Shown here: positions 34,761 through 44,108 of the stretch, piece by piece | Layout: every line of letters starts with the position of its first letter | Numbering within the stretch: the first letter of the stretch is position 1 | Assembly (NCBI RefSeq): GCF_030381805.1 | Contig: NZ_JAUDRH010000016.1 | Span: forward strand, 124,001-188,000 | Length of the DNA: 64,000 nucleotides | Direction of reading: 5' to 3' | Source of the DNA: Chlorogloeopsis sp. ULAP01 | GTDB lineage: Bacteria; Cyanobacteriota; Cyanobacteriia; Cyanobacteriales; Nostocaceae | The notes under the pieces: generated by a model | Database searches by the model: none | Told to the model about the DNA's origin: nothing | The model's input: the letters and a program-made list of their open reading frames with translations, nothing else | Position numbers and translations under genes: made by a program

Positions 34761-37130
34761 ATGCCAGAAGAAATACTTGATAAATCACTGGGAGAATATA
34801 CTCATCCTCAAGGATATCTAGAATATGTCAGCACTTTACCGTTTCTGGGTCGTTTGCACTGTTCAACCCGACAGATTGAGGCTGGAAGTTGGCAAGAAAT
34901 TCTCTTGGACTATGAAGTTGGTGCTTCTGGAATTGCCGATGGTGCCTGGTTGAAGGTAACGTTTAAATTTTACTCAGATTGGGCGTTATTTCAAACGGAA
35001 GATCCCAAGGCTGCTAACTATATTTCTGCCGAATACCAGGCTCGTCCTCCTCTGGTTGGTGAAAGTCCGGCAACGGTGCAGTCACTGAAAGTCCGATTCG
35101 ATCAGAAGGGGCATGAACGTCCTTATCAAAAGGCAATTATTGTAGACATCATAGATGGTTACCTCAAACCAGGAGACCACATTTTGATTCGGTTAGGCGA
35201 TCGCCGCGCTGGTAGTCCGGGAACGCGAGTGCAAACCTTTGTGGAACAAGGCTTCCGATTCCGGGCTTATATCGATCCGGTTGGCACTTCTCGCTTTGCT
35301 GAAATTCCCGGTGATGTGGTGATTGATATTGTGCCAGGATTACCTGCCAAACTGGCAATTGTGACTCCGCGACTTGTTAAGACAAACGTTGGCTTCCCTG
35401 TACGGGTAAGAGCAGAAGATGCTTGGGGTAACACTTGCTGGGGACTAGGAGGAAAGGTGCACTTAACAAGTTATAGTTTAGGCAAAATTCTACAAGAGCA
35501 GCTACTTAATTTACCAGAGCAAGGTTGGGCAGTAGCAAAAACAAAATTTACTCTAGATACAAATGCAGAAATTATACTTCAGGCTACTTTAGTAGGAACT
35601 GAACTGCAAAGCACTCCAACTCCGATCGCATCTGAAAGTAACATTGCCTTTCCACGAGCATTTTTTGCCGACCTCCACGTACACTCTAACAACACTGTTG
35701 GAACAAATAGTACAGAGTATAATTTTGCCTATGGTCGGGATGTTGCAGGGCTAGACGTTCTAGGTTATACAGCTAATGATTTCAATATTACTGAGGAACA
35801 CTGGCAGCAAGACGTGAAACTCTGCCGAGAAGTAACGCAGGAGGGCGAGTTTCTCTGCTATCCGGGTACAGAATGGTGTGGTAACTCAGCTGCGGGAGGC
35901 GATCGCAATGTTATTTTCTTGGGTAATGAAGTCTTGTTTCCTTATGATCGCCAGGGCAAACAGGTACGCTCGTTTGAGTGGAATGAAGACATGAAAGGTA
36001 AGCAATTACTACCTGGAGCTTGGCCTGTGGATCGGCTTTACGCAGCCTACATTCACAATCCAGAGCAGTACCTACTCATTCCTCACATTGGCGGGCGGCG
36101 TGCTATTTTAGACTGGCATCACCCCAAACTAGAACGTCTTATAGAAATCGGTTCTGCTTGGGGACATTTTCCTTGGTTTTATCAAGATGCCATCAGTCGT
36201 GGATATAAAGTCGGTGTGTCGGCTAATGGCGATGAACATCGGGGACGTTGTGGCGGTGGGGTTCCAGGTACAGCAGTTTTTGGTGTCAATGGTGGAGTTA
36301 CAGGAATTATTGCCCCCTCGCTTACCAAATCGGATATCAATCACGCCTTGCGTTTTCGTCATACCTGGGCAACAACTGGTGAGCGTCTTGTTGCTTTGTT
36401 GTGGTCGGGGGAACATATTCAAGGAGATGAATTTACTACATCTGAAGCAGTTACAATTAACTATCGATTGCTCGGTACAAATGGTTGGGATGAAATTGCG
36501 GCATATACTCATAATGGTTTGCTATGGCATCGCAATCTTCAAGCTGAAGCAGGTTATGCTCCAAACAAAATTCGTCTACGCTGGGGTGGCTCACGAATTA
36601 AAGACCGCTATCGTTGGGCTGAATGGCGTGGAGTATTAGAATTTTCTAATACAATAGTTCAGCGCTATCAAGCTTATGGTTTTGAACATTCTGAGGAGTA
36701 TGTAAGACGAAATGGACCACTGCAATTAGAATTTCACTCGGATACCCACGGAGATTCTGATGCAATTGAACTGGAAGTTTCTGATTTGCTCCACGCTCAG
36801 TTTCGACTTGAGGTGCAAATCGATAGTTATATCAAAGTCGGAAATCCACTACAACGCAATCCGTATATTCATTGTCCAGAATTTAGTTGGAATTTCACTG
36901 GCAAAGAGCTAATTAACCACGGAATACTTCGGCAAAAACTAGGAGGAGCAGAGCTTTTCATCGCAGTAGAAAGGATAAGTGCAACTCCAATGCCAAGAGA
37001 TATCAGTGACAGTTTTATACTGGAACCTCAGCACAGTCAATACGGTTTTCTGCCTATCTATATTTCCGGTCGTCAAATCGATGATGCTAAAGTCTGGACT
37101 AGTCCTTTGTTTATCGTGTTTGAGACTTGA
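34761..37130 (+). CDS. DUF3604 / PHP-like metal-dependent protein
   Basis: 789 residues. After an N-terminal region of beta domains (about 1-290), a PHP-type phosphoesterase-like domain begins with FADLHVHSNNTVGT (His pair about residue 309), followed by DVLGYTANDFN, YPGTEWCGNSAAGGDRNVIFLG, PHIGGRRAILDWHHP and SANGDEHRGRCGG, which give enough His/Asp/Glu for a di- or tri-metal site. This matches DUF3604 proteins, whose substrate is unknown. No signal peptide, so cytoplasmic. Gap of 176 bp to cysW; co-transcription is possible but no function in sulfate use is evident. Confidence 0.8.
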   Translation: MPEEILDKSLGEYTHPQGYLEYVSTLPFLGRLHCSTRQIEAGSWQEILLDYEVGASGIADGAWLKVTFKFYSDWALFQTEDPKAANYISAEYQARPPLVGESPATVQSLKVRFDQKGHERPYQKAIIVDIIDGYLKPGDHILIRLGDRRAGSPGTRVQTFVEQGFRFRAYIDPVGTSRFAEIPGDVVIDIVPGLPAKLAIVTPRLVKTNVGFPVRVRAEDAWGNTCWGLGGKVHLTSYSLGKILQEQLLNLPEQGWAVAKTKFTLDTNAEIILQATLVGTELQSTPTPIASESNIAFPRAFFADLHVHSNNTVGTNSTEYNFAYGRDVAGLDVLGYTANDFNITEEHWQQDVKLCREVTQEGEFLCYPGTEWCGNSAAGGDRNVIFLGNEVLFPYDRQGKQVRSFEWNEDMKGKQLLPGAWPVDRLYAAYIHNPEQYLLIPHIGGRRAILDWHHPKLERLIEIGSAWGHFPWFYQDAISRGYKVGVSANGDEHRGRCGGGVPGTAVFGVNGGVTGIIAPSLTKSDINHALRFRHTWATTGERLVALLWSGEHIQGDEFTTSEAVTINYRLLGTNGWDEIAAYTHNGLLWHRNLQAEAGYAPNKIRLRWGGSRIKDRYRWAEWRGVLEFSNTIVQRYQAYGFEHSEEYVRRNGPLQLEFHSDTHGDSDAIELEVSDLLHAQFRLEVQIDSYIKVGNPLQRNPYIHCPEFSWNFTGKELINHGILRQKLGGAELFIAVERISATPMPRDISDSFILEPQHSQYGFLPIYISGRQIDDAKVWTSPLFIVFET

Positions 37131-37488
37131 ACTATTTATGGGCTGAAGCTTGAGTTGAGCGATCGCTTGCTTTCGCTTAACAATTGTTGCCAAAGAAGTA
37201 TCGGGAAGGGTTAATTTTTTGCAACTTGAAGGAGTGTGATAAGGAAATATAGTATTTTTTACCGCAGAGAACATAGAGGAGGACACTGCGTTGAAGCTCA
37301 AAGCTTGAAGTTCCAAGTTCAGAAGTCAAATTTTCAAGCTCAGAACTCGAAGTTTCGTGTTTAGAACTCAAAGTTTAATATTTGGAACTTCATAAACGAA
37401 TAATTATAAAATTTGTAAAATACATCACTATTAACTGATTTATTTTCTAATCTAAATTTAGATTCATCTCTCCATCGGTGGTGTCGTC
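37131..37488. other. Spacer with degenerate AAGTTC/GAACTC-type repeats
   Basis: About 100 bp (37291-37392) is built from irregular copies of AAGCTC, AAGTTC, GAACTC and AAGTTT motifs spaced 7-15 bp, some on opposite strands, giving many weak hairpins. The rest holds no gene and no clear promoter for the downstream secreted protein. Confidence 0.5.
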
Positions 37489-39144
37489 ATGATCCAGTAC
37501 AGATATCGAGTATTGGTAGCCACTGTTGCTTTTTCTTGTGTTTTACCCCTAACAGTTCAAGCCGCTCCACCAGTTGAACATCAAGGGACGACTACACAGA
37601 CAGTGGAATTTGTACAGCAACGCATTTTGTATGTCAACCCTCAGCAAGGCACAGACGCTCCTAATGCTGGCAAAAGTCAGTTGACTCCTTTGAAGACAAT
37701 TACCTATGCTTTGCAACAAGCAGAATCTGGCACAGTCATTCAGTTAGCCCCTGGACAGTACCAGGTTGGGGAAACTTTTCCAATTAAACTTAAACCAGGA
37801 GTCATTCTCAAAGGTAACGAATTCCAGCAGGGGCAGGGAATTGCGATCATTGGTGGGGGTGACTATCTCAGCCGTATCTTTGCCCGCCAAAATATCACTC
37901 TCTTAGCTGCCCCAGATAGTCAAGTTATCGGTGTGACTATTACCAATCCAAATACGCGCGGCACTGGCATCTGGGTAGAATCTGCCAATCCGACTATTCG
38001 TAACAATACCTTCGCCAACAACAAGCGAGAAGGTGTTTTTGTCACTGGCACTGCCGATCCCAAAATCCAGAACAATCAATTTATTAATAACGATGCCAAT
38101 GGAATTTCTGTAACTGGAACAGCCAAAGGCGAAATCCGGGGAAATGTATTTCAAAAAAACGGTTTCGGTTTAGCGATCGGTGGCTCTTCTAACCCCTCAG
38201 TAGTCAATAACCAGATTCGAGGCAGCAGAAGTGGCGTGGTAGTAACGGAGAAGGCGCGTCCAAATTTGCAGGCTAATTTCGTTGAAAACAATAGTCAAAA
38301 CAGTCAAATAGCGATCGCTCAAGCTCAATCAAATGTAAGCAATAATAACTTGCAAAATAATCTAGAAAATAACAGTCAAAATGGTCAAATAGCAAGCACT
38401 CCCACTCAGCCAAATCTAGGCAATAATACTTTTCAAAATAATCTAGAAAATAACAGTCAAAATGGTCAAATAGCAAGCACTCCCACTCAGCTAAATCTAG
38501 GCAATAACACTTTTCAAAATAATCTACAAAATAATAGTGAGTATGGACAAATAGCAAGCACTCCCACTCAGCCCAATCTAAGCAATAACAATTTTCAAAA
38601 TAATGTAGAGGAACTAGGTAATGAGGCGAATCTTATACTAACAGAACCGCCCTTACCAGCAGTAGCAGTACCGGAGCAACCAGAGAATAGCATATGGGCG
38701 AGAGCGGATCGGGGGATATTAAAAGAAGGTGTATATAGTTTTCCAGATGGATTAGTTATTTACTCAAATGGAAACAACGCATTTTGTGGTTTCACAAGCC
38801 CGGCACACTATAAGAGGTATGACAGAGGGTGGGACAATGTGAAGGCAATCAGTGAACAGGATCAAGCCAGAGCTTTATCTGATATGCGTGATGATGGACT
38901 CTGTCCCCTAGCTGATGTAGATAAAAATAGCAGGGTGTTTGTTCACGACATCAACCGCAACAATGCGGGGAACGCCCAACAGCTTGCAATTCCGAGTGTA
39001 GCAGCACAGCCGCAAGACAAATGGGTTCTAATTATGGGCAATAGAATAGTGGTGATCAACTCTGATGGCAAGGTGTTTACCCATGACATCAGCGGGAACA
39101 CTATGGGAAATGTCAACCAGCTTCCCAATCCAAGTGGTAGATAA
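37489..39144 (+). CDS. Secreted parallel beta-helix protein (DUF1565/NosD-like) with Asn-rich repeats
   Basis: 551 residues. Sec signal peptide ending VQAAP (about residue 26). Residues 45-110 match DUF1565 (YVNPQQGTDAPNAGKSQLTPLKTITYALQ), then a right-handed beta-helix built from N-rich coils (NPTIRNNTFANNKREGVFV, NNQFINNDANGISV) to about 260. Four 27-residue Asn/Gln repeats follow (268-375). The C-terminal 150 residues form a separate domain with FPDGLVIYSNGNNAFCGF and two copies of a VFVHDINRNNAGN / VFTHDISGNTMGN motif. Probably exported to the periplasm or cell surface; sugar-binding or lyase-like folds are typical, catalysis not shown. Confidence 0.85.
   Translation: MIQYRYRVLVATVAFSCVLPLTVQAAPPVEHQGTTTQTVEFVQQRILYVNPQQGTDAPNAGKSQLTPLKTITYALQQAESGTVIQLAPGQYQVGETFPIKLKPGVILKGNEFQQGQGIAIIGGGDYLSRIFARQNITLLAAPDSQVIGVTITNPNTRGTGIWVESANPTIRNNTFANNKREGVFVTGTADPKIQNNQFINNDANGISVTGTAKGEIRGNVFQKNGFGLAIGGSSNPSVVNNQIRGSRSGVVVTEKARPNLQANFVENNSQNSQIAIAQAQSNVSNNNLQNNLENNSQNGQIASTPTQPNLGNNTFQNNLENNSQNGQIASTPTQLNLGNNTFQNNLQNNSEYGQIASTPTQPNLSNNNFQNNVEELGNEANLILTEPPLPAVAVPEQPENSIWARADRGILKEGVYSFPDGLVIYSNGNNAFCGFTSPAHYKRYDRGWDNVKAISEQDQARALSDMRDDGLCPLADVDKNSRVFVHDINRNNAGNAQQLAIPSVAAQPQDKWVLIMGNRIVVINSDGKVFTHDISGNTMGNVNQLPNPSGR
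38290..38613 (+). repeat. Four in-frame 81-bp tandem repeats
   Basis: Units 38290-38370, 38371-38451, 38452-38532 and 38533-38613. Units 2 and 3 are nearly identical, while 1 and 4 are diverged. Each encodes 27 Asn/Gln-rich residues centred on GQIASTPTQ, so copy number can change without frameshift. Confidence 0.9.
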
Positions 39145-39300
39145 GTGGTTAGGCAAAATTAAAATTACGGGTGGAGATCGGGGAACAGGTTACAGGGTAA
39201 AGGGAACAGCTTAAAGAATGTTTAATTAATTTTGTTAAATCTGGGATAGATTCAGCACGAGCAACTTGTATTATCTTTGGCACCAGAAACAACGCTGAGA

Positions 39301-39984
39301 TTATGCAGTTTGTTCTGGTTCTGCTGGTTCTAATTTTTGTCCTAATTTTGGCTCTGTACCAGCAACTAAACGCTCAATATTACTACTATGTCGCCATACT
39401 ACGTACAATCCACCTATAATGCCAAACAAGATGTAGGGTAGTGGTTGGTGCAAAATTACCATGAAAATAGAAACAGCGATCGCACCAGCAATTGAACTCA
39501 AGGAAACTATCCGTGATATGGCGACGACGACAGCAAACACTCCTACTGTTGCCAATGCCACCTGCCAATTCATTGCCAATAAAACGCCCAAACTAGTTGC
39601 AACCGATTTACCGCCACTAAATCCTAAAAAAATGGATTTACTGTGTCCCAGTATTGCTGACAAACCCGCTAAAGTTACCATCCAAGATAGCCATATTTCC
39701 AGATTTACTGTTGAGGAAATCCAGTTTTGAGTCTGGGCAAAATTGAACAACCAGTAAACAAGGAAAATTACTAAAACTCCTTTTAGACAATCAATCCCTA
39801 AAACAAATGCTCCAGGGCCTTTACCTAAAGTTCTTAGCACATTAGTTGCGCCTGTAGAACCAGAGCCAACTTCGCGAATATCAATACCTTTTAATATCCT
39901 CACTACTGTGTAGCCTGTAGGAGTTGAGCCTAGCAGATAGGCTAAAACCAAAATTGCCCCACACAAACTGAACCAAATAGCCAT
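39301..39984 (-). CDS. plsY: Glycerol-3-phosphate acyltransferase PlsY
   Basis: Integral membrane enzyme: acyl-phosphate + glycerol-3-phosphate to lysophosphatidate, first step of glycerolipid synthesis. 227 residues with about five to six transmembrane helices. Diagnostic motifs: GSTPTGYTVVRILKGIDIREVGSGSTGATN and GFSGGKSVATSLGVLLA, and the C-terminal RHSSNIERL. Last gene of the run MlaE-DUF3119-DUF3086-plsY on the minus strand, 68 bp behind DUF3086. Confidence 0.95.
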   Translation of the reverse strand: MAIWFSLCGAILVLAYLLGSTPTGYTVVRILKGIDIREVGSGSTGATNVLRTLGKGPGAFVLGIDCLKGVLVIFLVYWLFNFAQTQNWISSTVNLEIWLSWMVTLAGLSAILGHSKSIFLGFSGGKSVATSLGVLLAMNWQVALATVGVFAVVVAISRIVSLSSIAGAIAVSIFMVILHQPLPYILFGIIGGLYVVWRHSSNIERLVAGTEPKLGQKLEPAEPEQTA

Positions 39985-40052
39985 ATTTTTAGGTAGTTAG
40001 TAGTTGGTAGTTAGTCGTTAGTAGTTAATTGCCATTAACCATTAACCATTAT

Positions 40053-41318
40053 CTAAAAATCATCATCATAGCTTCTCATCATTTTCGGATCGGGGGCAAA
40101 GGCTAACCATAAAGGAAATTGCAGTAGTGCCAGACTAATTTGCTCTTCGGAATCGTCAATGATAATCAAAGGCAGTAGCTTAGATTTCTGCAAGCGATCA
40201 GCTTTTTGGGCTAAAGCTTCTGGTGTCTCAAATAATGTTACTCCGCGATCGGGGCCAAAATCTGGACGACCAATACCCAAACAATCCTGTAAGCCTCGCC
40301 GCCACTCTCCTAAGCGTTCCGGCGTATTCGCTAATACTAAAGTGCGAACGCGATCGCCATATAATTTGTGCAATATCGAGATCACTGCTGAACTAATCAG
40401 TATATTCTGCAATCTGCTTCCCATTGTTCGCAAAGCACCCCTTCCTCCTTGGTTAAAAAACCAGTCGGAAACTCGTTCAGCGTGAACTGGTTCAAAGGTA
40501 CGGCGCAATTGCCAAGGTGGGCCATAATAATCTGGTTTGTTGCGATATTGATCTATTAGACGGCGAATTTGTTTGGTAGTGTCTTGAAACTGCTGTTGGG
40601 CAAATTGAGGTGTTCCTAACTCAGTTTCTGCTGCTTTAACCTCTTTGACTGTCGATTTTTCTGGTTCTGGCTTAGTCTTCGGCACTAGTTGCAACTGTTC
40701 TGCTGCTACCGCCAAATCCTGTAAACTACCTGTGAGATAGTCCTTAAAACCCTGTACTCTAATAGCTAAGTCTTGAGAAGCACCTGCAAATGTGGTTCGC
40801 ATCTCGTTACGAATACGTTCTTGACGTCGTTCTAGCTGTTCTATTGAAAGTTGCAATGCTTGTTTGCGTTGTTCTAGCCCAGCAAGCGCTTCTTGCACTA
40901 GCTTCCCCATTGCTGTTTGCGTTTGTTGCATTTGTGCTTGCAAGCTGGCAATTTCTTGTTTGAGAGCTTGTTCCTGTTGTTGCAGTTCGGCGATTCTTTG
41001 AACTACTTTTAGCTGATCATCTTCTGCGTTAACTTGTGATTCCAGGGTGAGTGTTGCCTCTTGTTCTGGTACGGCAATATCATCAGCAGATAACTCTTGC
41101 TTCGACTCGTCTGTAAGGCTTGTTGCTTCTGCATTTATAAGGGGCGAATCAGAAGTGAAGTCGTCTTTTACTTCTGTGTCAAGAGTAGAATTTTGTGCTG
41201 CTTCCGCCACTGGTTCAACAGATGAGTTCTCTTGTAGATCGCTTGTAAGGCTTTGTTCTTCTTTTTGCACTACAGACTCTTCTGTTGGTTGTGGGGCTTG
41301 ATATTCCTCTGGATTCAT
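40053..41318 (-). CDS. DUF3086 coiled-coil protein
   Basis: 421 residues. Acidic, low-complexity N-terminus (1-105), a coiled coil at about 105-200 (QRIAELQQQEQALKQEIASL and onwards, heptads of Glu/Gln), and a C-terminal domain of about 170 residues (YYGPPWQLRRTFEPVHAERV onwards) typical of the cyanobacterial DUF3086 family. No membrane span. Function unknown; adjacency to plsY and a lipid permease hints at a membrane role. Confidence 0.82.
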   Translation of the reverse strand: MNPEEYQAPQPTEESVVQKEEQSLTSDLQENSSVEPVAEAAQNSTLDTEVKDDFTSDSPLINAEATSLTDESKQELSADDIAVPEQEATLTLESQVNAEDDQLKVVQRIAELQQQEQALKQEIASLQAQMQQTQTAMGKLVQEALAGLEQRKQALQLSIEQLERRQERIRNEMRTTFAGASQDLAIRVQGFKDYLTGSLQDLAVAAEQLQLVPKTKPEPEKSTVKEVKAAETELGTPQFAQQQFQDTTKQIRRLIDQYRNKPDYYGPPWQLRRTFEPVHAERVSDWFFNQGGRGALRTMGSRLQNILISSAVISILHKLYGDRVRTLVLANTPERLGEWRRGLQDCLGIGRPDFGPDRGVTLFETPEALAQKADRLQKSKLLPLIIIDDSEEQISLALLQFPLWLAFAPDPKMMRSYDDDF

Positions 41319-41591
41319 AAACTATAGTGTAATGACGATGACACAATTAAATAACTTTCAGAAAATATACAATTTACGAGCTATAAAAGTCTCTAGTCTT
41401 GATTTTGCAAAACTTGTGGTAAGTCTGAAAGCTCATCCCTTTACGAGGAGATGATACACGTAACAGCTAATTTTGCAACTGTCACATTGCTATCATAGAC
41501 TATCACTGCTGTAGAACACACGCTAACTAATGCTTGTGTAAGCGCATGATTGAGCTTTGCGCAGATTGAAAGTATTTATGAAAATTGCTGT

Positions 41592-42023
41592 TTATTTTGT
41601 TCCGGACTCAATACGCGGACAACGTTCTTCTAAGCAGTTTTTCAGGGTGTTAGGGTCAAATATAATAGGTAGAAAGTGAATGCTTTTAACTTCTTTGAAA
41701 TAAAATAAGATGGGAATTTTATCCCAAAAAATACGCCAGTTTTGCCATTCCAAATAAGGAAAGCGCCTAATTAAATTTTCGCCTCTGTAGATGTCTAAAT
41801 CTGTAGCAGTAAATTGCAGTCGTATTGTTACTGCCTGCAACAGCAGAAATAACCCCAAAATTGCGATCGCACCGCCTACCCAAGGTTGCAAAAATAGCAG
41901 TGGAATGGCTGCGATCGCTAACACTACAGGTATGTTGTAACTAGGCTTAAGTTCGACAGTTGATGTTGATAATGGCGCTTTTGAAGTAGTCACAGTCTCA
42001 ATTCCTGTTTTGTGAGTAGACAT
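41592..42023 (-). CDS. DUF3119 family membrane protein
   Basis: 143 residues. Two hydrophobic helices (about 31-46 and 49-66) followed by a PH-like beta region (FTATDLDIYRGENLIRRFPYLEWQNWRIF..IPILFYFKEVKSIHFLPIIFDP), the layout of the DUF3119 family conserved in cyanobacteria and plastids. 71 bp behind the MlaE-like gene on the same strand, consistent with co-transcription. Confidence 0.8.
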   Translation of the reverse strand: MSTHKTGIETVTTSKAPLSTSTVELKPSYNIPVVLAIAAIPLLFLQPWVGGAIAILGLFLLLQAVTIRLQFTATDLDIYRGENLIRRFPYLEWQNWRIFWDKIPILFYFKEVKSIHFLPIIFDPNTLKNCLEERCPRIESGTK

Positions 42024-42094
42024 TCTTCGACATTCTTCATCTTTTAGGAGTTAGTCATTGGTCATTTGTCATTAATTATTCCCCTAGCCCCTAT

Positions 42095-42892
42095 TTAAAA
42101 TCCTTGTAGCAAAGCACTTCCCGCTCCTTGAAACATTAACCAAGAGAGAAAGAAGTTACTAATAAATATAATCAGTAAGGCTGTCACAACAGCAGTTGTG
42201 GTTGACTGTCCTACGCCTTTAGCTCCTCCAGTTGTTGTCAACCCCCAACTACAACCGATAACAGCAATTAAGACCCCAAAGCAACACCCTTTGATTATGG
42301 CACTCAAGATATCCCAAGTATTAAGAAAGTTACGGGCTGAGTCTAAAAACTGTGTATCTGAGAGATTGTATACATTAATAGAAATAAATAATCCCCCTAG
42401 CATCCCTGTCACCAAAGATAAAAGGGTTAAAACTGGCATCATTAAAAAGCAAGCAATGACGCGGGGAATAACTAAGTAATCTACAGGATCTGTTTTTAAC
42501 ATTAATAAGGCATCAATTTGTTCTGTAACACGCATTGTGCCGATTTCTGCCGCAAATGCCGAACCAACACGCCCTGCTATAATTACTGCTGTCAGTACAG
42601 GGGATAGTTCTCGTGTCAGCGCAACTGCTAGGACTCCACCCACGAGATTTCCTGCACCAAAAGTGATAAATTCCCGCGCTACTTGAATAGTAAATACCGC
42701 ACCCACAAAAATGGCTGTCAAAAGGGCAATAAATAGTGAATCTGGCCCTACTGCTGCCATTTGCTCTAAGGTATTGCGTCTATGGATTTTGCCTCTGAGG
42801 AGGTGAACTAATACTTGTCCACCCAAAAATACTGCTGCCAGCAACCGCTGACCCCATTTCCCCAAACTAGATTTAGATATAGTCTCGTTCAA
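42095..42892 (-). CDS. MlaE-like lipid ABC transporter permease
   Basis: 265 residues, five to six transmembrane segments, family of MlaE/YrbE and plastid TGD1. Motifs: MAAVGPDSLFIALLTAIFVGAVFTIQ, ELSPVLTAVIIAGRVGSAFAAEIGTMRVTEQIDAL (the EQIDAL helix that contacts the ATPase), and GCSWGLTTTGGAKGVGQSTTTAVV. Partners (MlaD-type substrate protein, MlaF ATPase) are not in the window. Probably moves phospholipid or glycolipid across the envelope. Confidence 0.92.
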   Translation of the reverse strand: MNETISKSSLGKWGQRLLAAVFLGGQVLVHLLRGKIHRRNTLEQMAAVGPDSLFIALLTAIFVGAVFTIQVAREFITFGAGNLVGGVLAVALTRELSPVLTAVIIAGRVGSAFAAEIGTMRVTEQIDALLMLKTDPVDYLVIPRVIACFLMMPVLTLLSLVTGMLGGLFISINVYNLSDTQFLDSARNFLNTWDILSAIIKGCCFGVLIAVIGCSWGLTTTGGAKGVGQSTTTAVVTALLIIFISNFFLSWLMFQGAGSALLQGF

Positions 42893-43441
42893 TGTTCACT
42901 ATCTAACTCGGTAACTGCATTAAGAATAGCGAATTTAGTGAATAGTCAATAGTCATTTGTCATTGTTTAGTAGGGGAGCCAGTGCGTTGCGGAGCCATTG
43001 CGCCCTTGCGGGATAAGCGCGTTGTAGCACCTGGCGTGCGGATTTTATGGATGATATTTCGCTGAAATCGACAATTTATCTTTTAAACCCGCCCGTACAG
43101 TGGTTAGTAGTTCTCTCTCCTGCTCCCTATTCCCTGTTCCCTAGTTCCTTCCTGGTTAACTTAGGTTAAATCTCATCTCAGAAATTAATATTTCGATCCA
43201 TAGCACTTCTACTTTAAACATCACAGTGAATACTCCCGTCAAGCCTGATTTTGCGGGGCTTAAGCAGAGTTATGCTTTGACCAGATTTGACAACTCTGTT
43301 GAGAAATTATGTGTAGGTATTTTAATGAAAACTTAAGATTTTTGAAATCTCGCCCACTACGGAGCGATCGCACTTATTGTAGAAAATGACAACTAAAGGT
43401 AAACGGCTATTGTCCTCTTGAACCACGGAGCCAAACCTGTT
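42893..43441. other. Intergenic region upstream of the MlaE-like gene
   Basis: 549 bp. Contains dispersed GTCATTTGTCATT text (42953-42966), a GC-rich patch (42973-43030) of the type seen in Nostocales spacer repeats, a C/T-rich stretch (43110-43150), and CAGAGTT to AACTCTG (43266-43299). No gene supported. Confidence 0.5.
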
Positions 43442-43729
43442 ATGACGATTTTGACGAACTTTCTCCGCTCGCTACTGCTTACGATTATTCTTAGTTTCGT
43501 CGCCCCTATGTTTCTTGTCGGCGCTATACTGTTAAGCTTGTCGCTCATTGGTTATGTCCCTGGCTTACAAAGTGTAACAGAGGCGATCGCTACTCATATA
43601 TTGCAGTTTCTCGTTGTTTTTGGTAGTGGCACTGCCTTCAGAGGACTATTTGTGATTAGTTTGACCTGCGGTTTTGTTGGAGGACTGTTTGATACTTATG
43701 CTTACTATCGGTGTCAAATTTTACGATAG
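43442..43729 (+). CDS. Small membrane protein of unknown function
   Basis: 95 residues, three hydrophobic helices (MTILTNFLRSLLLTIILSFV, FLVGAILLSLSLIGYV, FVISLTCGFVGGLFDTYAYY). The start at the ATG is preferred; an upstream TTG would add eight residues. Family not recognised. It stands alone between the MlaE-like gene's promoter and a strong hairpin. Confidence 0.55.
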   Translation: MTILTNFLRSLLLTIILSFVAPMFLVGAILLSLSLIGYVPGLQSVTEAIATHILQFLVVFGSGTAFRGLFVISLTCGFVGGLFDTYAYYRCQILR

Positions 43730-43812
43730 ATTAATTTAAGTATGTAGAAAGCTAAGATTCGATTGTTGATTTTTGTGATCAAGAAGTTTAGTTTATATAA
43801 AGTCAAAAAATA

Positions 43813-43844
43813 TTGCAAATCCTTGTCTAGAATCGGATTTGCAA
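43813..43844 (+). terminator. Hairpin downstream of the small membrane protein gene
   Basis: TTGCAAATCC and GGATTTGCAA are perfect 10-bp arms around a 12-nt loop. No strong U-run follows. It lies 84 bp after the stop codon. Confidence 0.45.
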
Positions 43845-44020
43845 AGCTAAAATATTATTTATTGTAGTTTTGTAATCTAAAATATTTTGATTAATTTAAC
43901 TCAAGTTTAGTATTGACTTTTTACTCTAGAATTCTATCAAGCAGTTCGAGCGGCAGGGAAGTTAGCATATAAAAAAGACATTCGCAAGTTGTAAAAATTA
44001 AATTACAATTCGTATGAGTG

Positions 44021-44075
44021 TTAAACCTGTTTATTTTCTTTTGAACAAAAGAGCAGGTTTAATAAGTGTTTTTTT
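44021..44075 (+). terminator. Terminator-like hairpin in the sppA leader
   Basis: TTAAACCTG (44021-44029) pairs with CAGGTTTAA (44054-44062), with an inner CTTTTG-AA-CAAAAG stem, then a run of seven T (44068-44074). Only 34 bp separate it from the sppA ATG, too little for a separate promoter, so an attenuator role is possible. Confidence 0.5.
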
Positions 44076-44108
44076 GAGATTCAAATTTAGAGGTATTTTT
44101 AACTGCCC

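Noticed and set aside
38290..38613. 81-bp units considered as a CRISPR array
   Set aside because: No spacers; the units encode Asn-rich protein repeats in one frame.
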